Assembly: GCA_003646055.1 (NCBI GenBank) | Contig: QNDZ01000029.1 | Coordinates: 1 to 12,725, forward strand | From: a bacterium | Lineage (GTDB): Bacteria; Hydrothermota; UBA3072; B12-G15 | Reading direction: 5' to 3' | Length of the DNA stretch: 12,725 nt | In this document: one piece after another, positions 6,597 to 12,684 of the stretch | How positions within the stretch are numbered: the stretch's first letter is position 1 | How the letters are laid out: each line of letters begins with the position of its first letter | Notes under the pieces: model-generated | Databases searched by the model: none | Told to the model about the DNA's origin: nothing | What the model saw: the letters and a program-made list of their open reading frames with translations, nothing else | Position numbers and translations under genes: made by a program

Positions 6597-6624
6597 ATTT
6601 TATTAAAACTTCTATTATTGTCAA
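6597..6624 (-). promoter_or_regulatory. Promoter of the tRNA-Ile / envelope operon
   Basis: On the minus strand a perfect TTGACA (6624-6619), a 16-nt spacer and TAAAAT (6602-6597). The predicted start near 6590 lies just before tRNA-Ile at 6584. It fits between the stop of the beta-propeller gene (6645) and the tRNA, and could drive the whole block down to tRNA-Lys. Confidence 0.7.
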
Positions 6625-6644
6625 GGGAAGGGCATACCCCAGGG

Positions 6645-8045
6645 TTACTCTACCACAATGACCCTCTTTGATATCCTTCTTTCTCCCGTTTCAAGAACCA
6701 GGAAGTAAATTCCAGAAGGTGCATAGAATCTCTTTTCGTATTCACCAGAACCCTCCCCTTCTATACACTCAAGAAGTCTTCCGTCCACACTATATAGAGA
6801 AACCCTGAACCTTTTGCCATCCCTGAGGGATAATGAGAATGGAATCTCTCCTTCATTGAATAAAGAAACTTTTATATCAGGTTTCTCTACATTATCCCTT
6901 GAGTGTACCCCTGTATTTGTCCCATACTTTATTGTCACAAAGTCATAGTTTGAACCGTTATACTGATAACCTGCAACATAAATGTTTCCTGCATTATCAA
7001 CAAATATTCCCTCTCCACAGTCATAGGGTGTTGAGTTATCAACGGTGTCTGCCCATAGAAGACTTCCTGTAGAATCATATTCAAGATTAACAATATAATA
7101 GGAACCAGAAATACTCATCTTTCCTGTAATATAGACATTGCAGGATGTATCCACTGCAATCCCATATGCGACGGGAGATGTATTCTCACCATACTCTTCT
7201 GTCCATAGGATGTTCCCAGATGAATCAAATTTTACTGTGTAAATCACCTGATGTCCATCTGAGGAAACACCCTTTCCAGTTGCGTAGACATTGTCCCATT
7301 TATCCACTGCAAGGTCGTATATAAATACATCAAAGTTGGAATTCGCCAGCAGGGTATCCGCCCACAATAAGTCTCCATTAGAACTGTACTTCGTTATATA
7401 CCAGTGATGCTGGTTATCAGATAAGGATATACTTCCACCAACATACACATTACCCTGTGAATCCACGGCAACAGCCCTTCCAAGGTCATTTCCTGAAAGG
7501 TATGAGCGTCTCGTCCATATTTTATCCCCTGATGTGCTATACTTCACCGTATACCTATCCCAGTCAGTATAAGGATCGTAAATATTGCCAGTAACATAAA
7601 CCCATCCACTGTCGTTGTCAACTGCCACATCATGTGCTTCATCGTGATTCCCCCTGTCAATTGTATCTTCCCAGGAAACCACACCATTTACGATTTTGTA
7701 TGTAACAAAGTCATAATTTAACCCATTGTTTGATTTACCAGTGATGTAAATACTACCTGTACTGTCCATGGCAATTCCGAGGGCATAATCATTCTGTGTG
7801 GAACCCATGGTATCTGCCTCCAGAAGAGTTCCTGCACTATTGTAGGTTACCGTAAGCATATCAGCGTCAGAACCAATCACCGAATACCCTGTAACATGAA
7901 CATCTCCATCCTGTTCAACCACAATGGAAAAGGCCTTGTCAGTGTTCCCGTTGTCAATTGTCCTTTTCCACTCAATCCGATAATCCTGGGCAAAGACACC
8001 ATTGAAGCAAAACAGCATCACAAAAGTTGCAAAAGACACCTTCAT
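6645..8045 (-). CDS. Secreted beta-propeller (SBBP-repeat) protein with type-A C-terminal sorting domain
   Basis: 466 residues. A signal peptide ends at VFA-Q (about residues 1-19). Seven repeats of the form (A/G)hAVDxxGNVYVTG follow, near residues 38-55, 89-104, 138-154, 189-204, 244-258, 294-309 and 345-360. The intervals hold short W/Y strands and TxKY(D/S)S(S/T)G turns. This matches SBBP/beta-propeller repeats and predicts a closed propeller. Residues 392-466 are an Ig-like C-terminal domain ending in FRVSLYSVDGRLL ... SGIYFLVLETGERRISKRVIVVE, the layout of type-A sorting domains used by the Por/type IX secretion system. It is expected to be secreted or surface-attached; the ligand is unknown. 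The ATG at 8045 has AAGGAGGTG 6 nt upstream. No secretion-machinery genes are in the window. Confidence 0.9.
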   Translation of the reverse strand: MKVSFATFVMLFCFNGVFAQDYRIEWKRTIDNGNTDKAFSIVVEQDGDVHVTGYSVIGSDADMLTVTYNSAGTLLEADTMGSTQNDYALGIAMDSTGSIYITGKSNNGLNYDFVTYKIVNGVVSWEDTIDRGNHDEAHDVAVDNDSGWVYVTGNIYDPYTDWDRYTVKYSTSGDKIWTRRSYLSGNDLGRAVAVDSQGNVYVGGSISLSDNQHHWYITKYSSNGDLLWADTLLANSNFDVFIYDLAVDKWDNVYATGKGVSSDGHQVIYTVKFDSSGNILWTEEYGENTSPVAYGIAVDTSCNVYITGKMSISGSYYIVNLEYDSTGSLLWADTVDNSTPYDCGEGIFVDNAGNIYVAGYQYNGSNYDFVTIKYGTNTGVHSRDNVEKPDIKVSLFNEGEIPFSLSLRDGKRFRVSLYSVDGRLLECIEGEGSGEYEKRFYAPSGIYFLVLETGERRISKRVIVVE

Positions 8046-8334
8046 GTTGCACCTCCTTTTTGAGAAGCATTTACAAATTTTGTTCCAGTATATTCTGTTT
8101 TTTTAATTTATTATTTTTCATTGAAATAATTTAACGAAATTCTTTCCAATGGGACATCTTCGTGTCACTTCCTTTTAAAAAATGTGACTTTCAATGTCTC
8201 AGTATAGAATGATATTTTTTTCCATGATAAAGCGGAAACGGATGTATATTAGAATATATAATTAAGACCCTTTCATATAGAAATAATTATGAGGCAATGG
8301 AGTGGTTTTATTAACTTGAAAAACTGTCAAAAAG
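8046..8334. other. AT-rich intergenic region with no gene
   Basis: This 289-nt gap is clearly more AT-rich than its neighbours. On the minus strand a TATACT box (8092-8087) could be the -10 of the propeller gene, but no good -35 stands before it. An imperfect dyad GTCAC ... GTGAC lies at 8164-8188. No open frame with a ribosome site, no RNA gene and no clear terminator was found. Confidence 0.5.
8164..8188. repeat. Imperfect inverted repeat (GTCAC-N15-GTGAC), possible operator
   Basis: GTCAC at 8164-8168 is mirrored by GTGAC at 8184-8188, and some T/A bases in between also pair. It lies about 120 nt upstream of the propeller gene start. It could be a regulator site or chance in AT-rich DNA; no T-run follows that would make it a terminator. 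Confidence 0.25.
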
Positions 8335-9372
8335 TCAACCTCCGCCATCAGAAGAGGGATATTCCTCTACATATCTTTTTATACTGGTAAAGAGGGCTTT
8401 AATCCTGTTTTTTTCCTTATCTGTAAGTCTGAGGACAAGGTACCCTTCAACCATTGAATAACCTGTTACTCCTCCCATAAGCCCATAGACACATCCACAA
8501 CCCATTGCATTTAAACCTATGACACATGCCTGAGTAATATCACTGGCCATTGCCAACAAAAGAAAAACTGCACCCATGAAATCATTACATCCACCCAGAG
8601 AATCTTCCTCTGGTTCTGGAAACAGATGACCGTATGCCTCAGAGAAGTGCTCTAATGTGTAATATCTATAACCTATACCTGTAAGAATACTGATGAGCCC
8701 TGCAAAAACATTAAATCCCATCTTTCTGATACTTAGCACATCATTTATTTCATTAACCCTTTTCAAAAGTTTGTTTCTTTCTTCTGATGGTGGTAGCATA
8801 TAGAGTAATTTCTTCATAAATCCGAGTGAATTAAGTGCCTCATCAATTGTTTCAGGTGTTTTCCATAAATCAACTTTCTTTATACTTCTTTTCTCTTTGT
8901 TGAACCACCTTAAACCCGTTAACTGAAAACCCACCCTGAATCCATTCATAAAACAACTTTCTGGTGAGTAAAAGTAGCCCCCATTTATTGATAGAACAGG
9001 TCCTATGGAATACTGGGTAGTAATAAATCCAATGGGAGTGCCCAGGTTAGAATCAATTGGGAGTAAAACCCCTGCCTTGAAGGATAACTCTGTAAAGACC
9101 GGGCTGTATTTAAAGAAGGACTTGTCACCTCGCCAGCAGAGGAATAAAGATAGATATTCAGATTCATACCTTTTATAAAATCCTGAATAAAGCCAACCAT
9201 AACCTAATCCAGCTCCCAGATGCTTATTCCTATCTGTTAAATCAAACTCCACTAGGCGTGTAATGGAGACGTCACGACCTGAGGGAGTGGTGGATGCATA
9301 CATACATCCAATTGAAAAAAAATCTGCATTAAATCCGACTTCTCCAGAAAAGAGAAACAACAACACCCACAT
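8335..9372 (-). CDS. Hypothetical envelope protein: beta-rich N-half, helical membrane-like C-half
   Basis: I do not recognise the family. From the ATG at 9372 it has 345 residues. The N-terminus (MWVLLFLFSG...FNA) is signal-like but lacks positive charges. Residues 17-157 are alternating strands with many Tyr, Phe and Gly, like a small beta-barrel. Residues 160-215 are charged and helical (TPETIDEALNSLGF, SEERNKLLKRVNEIND). Residues 218-236, 265-288 and 290-312 are hydrophobic or Gly-rich, with a GCGC pair at 291-294. The tail is charged helix ending SSDGGG. Another in-frame ATG lies at 9393, but it falls between the -35 and -10 boxes, so 9372 is preferred. Neither start has a Shine-Dalgarno. 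It stands alone between two gaps and has relatively AT-rich coding DNA. Confidence 0.7.
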   Translation of the reverse strand: MWVLLFLFSGEVGFNADFFSIGCMYASTTPSGRDVSITRLVEFDLTDRNKHLGAGLGYGWLYSGFYKRYESEYLSLFLCWRGDKSFFKYSPVFTELSFKAGVLLPIDSNLGTPIGFITTQYSIGPVLSINGGYFYSPESCFMNGFRVGFQLTGLRWFNKEKRSIKKVDLWKTPETIDEALNSLGFMKKLLYMLPPSEERNKLLKRVNEINDVLSIRKMGFNVFAGLISILTGIGYRYYTLEHFSEAYGHLFPEPEEDSLGGCNDFMGAVFLLLAMASDITQACVIGLNAMGCGCVYGLMGGVTGYSMVEGYLVLRLTDKEKNRIKALFTSIKRYVEEYPSSDGGG

Positions 9373-9378
9373 AGAATT

Positions 9379-9406
9379 ATTGTAGAAAAACATGTTTCAA
9401 TGTCAA
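9379..9406 (-). promoter_or_regulatory. Promoter of the 8335-9372 gene, probably giving a leaderless mRNA
   Basis: On the minus strand a perfect TTGACA (9406-9401), a 16-nt spacer and TACAAT (9384-9379). The -10 box ends six bases before the ATG at 9372, so RNA would start at or next to the start codon. Confidence 0.65.
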
Positions 9407-9432
9407 GAAAATCATTATCTGTACACATACCA

Positions 9433-9460
9433 TTGAATTATTCTTTTTAAAACCTATAAT
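9433..9460 (+). promoter_or_regulatory. Promoter of the cupin gene
   Basis: TTGAAT (9433-9438), a 16-nt spacer and a perfect TATAAT (9455-9460). The start expected near 9467 leaves a leader of about 13 nt holding AAGGAGG. It diverges from the promoter of the 9372 gene; the two -35 boxes are 26 nt apart. Confidence 0.7.
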
Positions 9461-9479
9461 CCTGAAAAAGGAGGTCTTT

Positions 9480-9809
9480 ATGGAGTATGGGCATATTAAT
9501 GAAGTAAAAATGGAGAAGGTTGATGTGGCAAAGGATACCTATATCCAGTGGCTCATAACAGGAGAGGACGGTGCACCACACTTTGCCATGAGGAGGTTTG
9601 TGGTCAAAAAGGGCGGGAATACTCCCTATCACTCACATACACATGAACACGAGGTGTTTGTCCTTTCAGGGAACGGCAAGGCAATCATAGAGGGAGAAGA
9701 ATACCCACTTAAGCCAGGCTCCTTCATCCTTGTAAAACCAGAAAAAACCCATCAATTCATAAATACAGGAGAGGATGACTTCATTTTTCTCTGCATAATA
9801 CCTATTTAA
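9480..9809 (+). CDS. Small single-domain cupin protein
   Basis: 109 residues, a single conserved cupin barrel. Motif 1 is GGNTPYHSHTHEHEVFVLSGNG-like (45-66), with metal ligands H51, H53 and E58; motif 2 is PGSFILVKPEKTHQFIN (79-95), with H91. All four expected ligands are present, so a metal-binding fold is likely. The reaction cannot be assigned; small cupins of this type include dioxygenase-like enzymes, isomerases and sensors. The start ATG has AAAAAGGAGG 5 nt upstream. A second ATG at codon 11 has no such site. It has its own promoter and stands 116 nt before the Fe-S operon, on the same strand. Confidence 0.9.
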   Translation: MEYGHINEVKMEKVDVAKDTYIQWLITGEDGAPHFAMRRFVVKKGGNTPYHSHTHEHEVFVLSGNGKAIIEGEEYPLKPGSFILVKPEKTHQFINTGEDDFIFLCIIPI

Positions 9810-9869
9810 AATAACAAAAACTGTTTCTTTCCCATACGCCACCCTGATTTATTATTAAACAGGCAAGGG

Positions 9870-9897
9870 TTGACAAATTAAGAATTATAATTATACT
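9870..9897 (+). promoter_or_regulatory. Promoter of the Fe-S assembly operon
   Basis: A perfect TTGACA (9870-9875), a 16-nt spacer and TATACT (9892-9897), with the start expected near 9904 and a leader of about 22 nt before the Rrf2 ATG. The spacer contains dyads that may be the Rrf2 operator. Confidence 0.7.
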
Positions 9898-9902
9898 AAT
9901 TT
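9875..9902. promoter_or_regulatory. Candidate operator for the Rrf2/IscR regulator
   Basis: AAATTA at 9875-9880 is mirrored by TAATTT at 9897-9902, and a perfect 10-bp palindrome AATTATAATT lies near the centre at 9883-9892. The site covers the space between -35 and -10, where a bound repressor would block polymerase. Being pure AT, it could also arise by chance, and it does not match the known E. coli IscR consensus. Confidence 0.35.
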
Positions 9903-9925
9903 GGTATGATTAAAAGGAGTGTTTT

Positions 9926-10330
9926 ATGGGAATAACCACAAGGAGTTTATACGGATTGAGGCTTGTTGTATATCTGATGAAGAAGGGCGGTTCAGCCACT
10001 GTGAAAGAGGTGGCTGAAAATGAGGGTGTGCCCTATAGATACATGGAGAGGATTGTGCAGGATATGAGGAAGGCCGAGATACTATCATCAAGAAGGGGAA
10101 GGGGTGGGGGTATCACCCTTGTTAACCCTGAAAAAATTACATTGAAGAAGATTATACAGGCACTTGATGGAAAACTTGTTGACCTTCCCTGCTTCCCTGA
10201 AGATTCATCGGATTGTAGCAGGTTGATTGACTGTGATGCAAGGAAAATATGGCTTAAACTGATAGAGGGTATTGAGGATTTTTGTGGAAGTATAAACATA
10301 AACAACATAATCAGGAGGAAATATGGTTAA
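9926..10330 (+). CDS. Rrf2/IscR-family Fe-S-responsive transcription regulator
   Basis: 134 residues, the usual Rrf2 length. The N-terminal winged helix-turn-helix spans residues 1-67, with TVKEVAENEGVPYRYMERIV as recognition region and SSRRGRGGGITL as wing. A dimerisation helix and cysteine loop follow: C89, C97 and C103, with a further C120. IscR uses three Cys and one His to hold a [2Fe-2S] cluster. Here the spacing is C-x7-C-x5-C instead of C-x5-C-x5-C, but a cluster is likely. It is the first gene of the Fe-S assembly operon, so it probably senses cluster supply and represses this operon. Start ATG has AAAGGAG 8 nt upstream. The next gene overlaps its end by 8 nt. Confidence 0.92.
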   Translation: MGITTRSLYGLRLVVYLMKKGGSATVKEVAENEGVPYRYMERIVQDMRKAEILSSRRGRGGGITLVNPEKITLKKIIQALDGKLVDLPCFPEDSSDCSRLIDCDARKIWLKLIEGIEDFCGSININNIIRRKYG

Positions 10331-10643
10331 GAAAGAGGATGTTATGGCAAAACTCAAAGAGGTGATTGACCCCGAAATAGGGTTCTCCATTGTTGACCTT
10401 GGCCTCATCTATAATGTGGATATACAGAATCAGGGAAAAAAGATTGTTGTTGATATGACCCTCACGGTGAAGGGCTGTCCATTACAGTATGCACTCACAA
10501 ACATGGCCAAACAGAAGGTTGAGGAACTTGAGGGGGTTGAAGAGGCAGTTATCAACCTTGTATGGGACCCACCATGGAATCCATCCATGATATCTGATGA
10601 GTTGAAGAAAAGGTTCGGGTATGCAACGGAGGACGGAAAATGA
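10323..10643 (+). CDS. DUF59/MIP18-family Fe-S assembly protein (SufT/PaaD-like)
   Basis: 106 residues, one complete DUF59 domain. Signatures: VIDPEIGFSIVDLGLIY (14-30), a TVKGCPL core (48-54) with the conserved Cys52, and the family end motif NLVWDPPWNPSMIS (78-91) followed by LKKRFGY. Family members (SufT, the PaaD domain, eukaryotic MIP18/CIA2) help mature or transfer Fe-S clusters, but the exact chemistry is not settled. AGGAGG lies 4 nt before the ATG, which overlaps the Rrf2 gene by 8 nt. The stop overlaps the iscS start as ATGA, so translation is coupled. It probably works with the IscS and IscU proteins encoded next. Confidence 0.93.
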   Translation: MVKKEDVMAKLKEVIDPEIGFSIVDLGLIYNVDIQNQGKKIVVDMTLTVKGCPLQYALTNMAKQKVEELEGVEEAVINLVWDPPWNPSMISDELKKRFGYATEDGK

Positions 10644-11794
10644 ACTATGTGTATCTTGATAATGGGGCATCCACAAGGGTTGACCCTATTGTATTGAAAG
10701 AGATGATAAAATACATGGATGAGGTTTACGGTGTTGCCTCCTCCCAGTTCAGCCATCAGCCAGGCATAATGGCAAGGGATAGTCTTGAAAAGGCAAGGGA
10801 GATAATAAAGGCCGGACTCAATATAAGGGAAGGTGAACTTGTCTTCACAAGCGGTGGGACAGAGGCAAACAACATGGCAATAAAGGGAGTGGCTTTCGAG
10901 AGTGAAAAAAGGAGAAAAATCCTTGTTTCGGGTGTTGAGCACTATTCTGTTCTGCACTCAGCAAGGTCACTTGAAATACACGGGTTTGAAGTAATCACCA
11001 TACCTGTTGATGGTGACGGTGTCATTGACCTTGAATGGCTTGAAAAAAACATTGATGATAATACCCTTCTTGTGAGTGTTCAGCACTCAAATCATGAGGT
11101 TGGAACCGTTCAACCCATTGAAGAAATTGTGAAATTTGCAAAAAGGGTTGGGGCAATCGTTCACACAGATGCAGCATACTCCTTTGGCTGGATTCCCATT
11201 GATGTGGAAAAACTTGGTGTTGACCTGCTCACCATCACAGGGCACAAGATACACGGACCAAAGGGGATTGGTGGGCTTTATATAAAAAAGGGAACCCCTA
11301 TAAAAAAGTGGATGGATGGTGGATACAATGAATTTGACATGAGGGGTGGAACAGAAAACATCCCTGGTGCCGTTGGTATGGCAAAGGCATTTGAACTCAT
11401 GACAGAGGAAGAGGTAGAAAGGGTCAGGTCAATGAGGGATTATCTTAAAGAAAGACTCCTTTCAATAGAGGATACGCATCTGAATGGTTCAGAAAAGAAC
11501 AGACACCCTGCAAACCTTAATGTCACCTTTGATTACATTGAGGGTGAGAGTGTTGTTCTTCACCTTGATATGAGGGGCATTGGCGTGATAACCGGGTCTG
11601 CCTGTTTCTCCCGTTCACTTGAACCAAGCCACATTCTCATGGCAATGGGGAAGACCCACGAGCACGCCCACGGGTCTGTCAGGTACTCATTTGGTAGATT
11701 CAACAAAAAAGAGGAACTTGACTACGTTTTTGAGCAGACAGAGGTTGTTGTCAGAAAATTGAGGGAGATGAGCCCTCTAAAGGGAGGTAAGTGA
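10640..11794 (+). CDS. iscS: Cysteine desulfurase, IscS/NifS type
   Basis: 384 residues, normal for class V aminotransferase desulfurases. It uses pyridoxal phosphate to turn cysteine into alanine and a protein-bound persulfide. Visible sites: YLDNGASTRVDP start (5-16), SGGTEANNMAIKG (71-83), H101 stacking on PLP, D177 in HTDAAYSFG, Lys203 for PLP in TITGHKIHGPKGIG, RGGTENIPG (235-243), and catalytic Cys322 in TGSACFSRSLEPSHIL. The Cys loop followed by SLEPSH is IscS-like (group I), not SufS-like. GGAGG lies 7 nt before the ATG. Neighbours are a DUF59 protein and the IscU scaffold, so cluster assembly is its main role, and TusA may also take its sulfur for tRNA thiolation. Confidence 0.96.
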   Translation: MNYVYLDNGASTRVDPIVLKEMIKYMDEVYGVASSQFSHQPGIMARDSLEKAREIIKAGLNIREGELVFTSGGTEANNMAIKGVAFESEKRRKILVSGVEHYSVLHSARSLEIHGFEVITIPVDGDGVIDLEWLEKNIDDNTLLVSVQHSNHEVGTVQPIEEIVKFAKRVGAIVHTDAAYSFGWIPIDVEKLGVDLLTITGHKIHGPKGIGGLYIKKGTPIKKWMDGGYNEFDMRGGTENIPGAVGMAKAFELMTEEEVERVRSMRDYLKERLLSIEDTHLNGSEKNRHPANLNVTFDYIEGESVVLHLDMRGIGVITGSACFSRSLEPSHILMAMGKTHEHAHGSVRYSFGRFNKKEELDYVFEQTEVVVRKLREMSPLKGGK

Positions 11795-12432
11795 TGGGGA
11801 TTCCTTACTCTCAGAAGGTGATTGAGCACTTTGTTAACCCACGAAATGTGGGGAAGATAGAAAACCCTGATGCAAAGGCCACAGAGGGAAGCCCTGCATG
11901 TGGGGATATGGTGAGGATTTACCTTAAAATAGATGAAAAGACAAAGAGGATAGAAGATATAAAGTTTGAATCATACGGTTGTGCATCAAACATCGCAACA
12001 GCATCCATTACAACAGAACTTGCAAAGGGAAAGACCATTGATGAGGCAAAGAAGATTACCTGGAAGGAGGCTGCAGACGCACTTGGAGGACTTCCACCAG
12101 TAAAGGTTCACTGTGCTGTGCTTGCGGTTGATGCATTGAAAACTGCCATTGAAAACTACGAAAACCAGCACGGACTCATTGTTAACAAAAAACCAACGGA
12201 TGAGAAGAAGGTGAGGGAGAGGCTTGAACATGTGATTGACCCGAGAACAGGGCTTGATGTGATAAGGTCAAAACTTGTTCAGGAGATAGATGTTAAGGAT
12301 GGGATTGTCACGATTAAGGTGGATATGGAGAAGGAACACCAGTTTGCAGGTAATGTTGAGTCTGAACTCAAAGAGAGGATTGAACCCCTGTGGGATGTGA
12401 AGGAGGTCAGGGTTGTCTTCAATAAATCCTGA
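11794..12432 (+). CDS. iscU: IscU Fe-S scaffold fused to a C-terminal DUF59-like domain
   Basis: 212 residues, longer than a plain IscU (about 125-150). Residues 1-125 are the IscU fold with all scaffold ligands: C36 and D38 in SPACGD, C63 in YGCASN, and C107 in PVKVHCA. The LPPVK motif (100-104), known as the HscA chaperone site, is intact although no hscA is in view. After a linker (126-138), residues 139-210 resemble DUF59: VRERLEHVIDPRTGLDVIRS, then VKDGIVTIKVDM and LWDVKEVRVVF. The GCP cysteine of that family is replaced by HQFAGN. No CxxC is present, so this is not an Nfu domain. ATG at 11794 was chosen because GGGAGG lies 6 nt upstream; a GTG at 11791 is only 3 nt from it. The start overlaps the iscS stop by one base. 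Confidence 0.92.
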   Translation: MGIPYSQKVIEHFVNPRNVGKIENPDAKATEGSPACGDMVRIYLKIDEKTKRIEDIKFESYGCASNIATASITTELAKGKTIDEAKKITWKEAADALGGLPPVKVHCAVLAVDALKTAIENYENQHGLIVNKKPTDEKKVRERLEHVIDPRTGLDVIRSKLVQEIDVKDGIVTIKVDMEKEHQFAGNVESELKERIEPLWDVKEVRVVFNKS

Positions 12433-12649
12433 TGTGATTGTTGATGTTACTGGAGAAATCTGCCCCATTCCCATGGTTGAATTCAGGAAGGCCTATGTGA
12501 ACGCAGAAAAGGGTGATATAATTCTGGTTATAGGAACCCACGAACCTTCAAAAAAGGAGATACCCATGGCTGCTGAGGGTGCAGGTGCAGAGGTGTTAAA
12601 GATTGAAGAGGAAGAGGGCGGTCTCTGGAGAATTTTCATAAAGAAGTAG
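12413..12649 (+). CDS. tusA: TusA/SirA-family sulfur carrier protein
   Basis: 78 residues, the usual TusA length. The N-terminal active motif GEICPIPMVEFRKA holds the sulfur-accepting Cys17 in a CPxP context; the rest (GDIILVIGTHEPSKKEIP ... WRIFIKK) is the two-layer alpha/beta fold. TusA takes persulfide sulfur from IscS and passes it on, in many bacteria for tRNA 2-thiouridine or for other sulfur transfer. The start appears to be TTG at 12413, because a perfect AGGAGG (12401-12406) lies 6 nt before it; no ATG or GTG has such spacing. The gene therefore overlaps iscU by 20 nt, which suggests translational coupling. Confidence 0.9.
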   Translation: MSSINPDVIVDVTGEICPIPMVEFRKAYVNAEKGDIILVIGTHEPSKKEIPMAAEGAGAEVLKIEEEEGGLWRIFIKK

Positions 12650-12678
12650 TTGACCTTATTTTATAAAGGGTTTATTAT
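12650..12678 (+). promoter_or_regulatory. Promoter of the last gene, probably giving a leaderless mRNA
   Basis: TTGACC (12650-12655) directly follows the tusA stop. A 17-nt spacer and TATTAT (12673-12678) come next. The -10 box ends six bases before ATG 12685, the same spacing as for the 9372 gene, and no Shine-Dalgarno lies close to that ATG. Confidence 0.5.
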
Positions 12679-12684
12679 ATTATC

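Noticed and set aside
6612..6644. Terminator after the propeller gene
   Set aside because: GGG/CCC pairing of only about 3 bp and no T-run; the stretch is better explained by the tRNA-Ile promoter.
9373..9393. Start of the unknown envelope gene at ATG 9393
   Set aside because: It lies between the -35 and -10 boxes, so RNA from that promoter would not contain it; no Shine-Dalgarno. Kept only as an alternative.
9811..9869. Intrinsic terminator after the cupin gene
   Set aside because: Only a CTGTTT/AAACAG pairing with a loop of about 30 nt and no T-run was found; too weak.
12208..12426. C-terminal part of the scaffold protein as an Nfu domain
   Set aside because: It lacks the CxxC cluster motif and the DGGDV pattern; the DPxTG and DGIVTIKV pattern fits DUF59 better.
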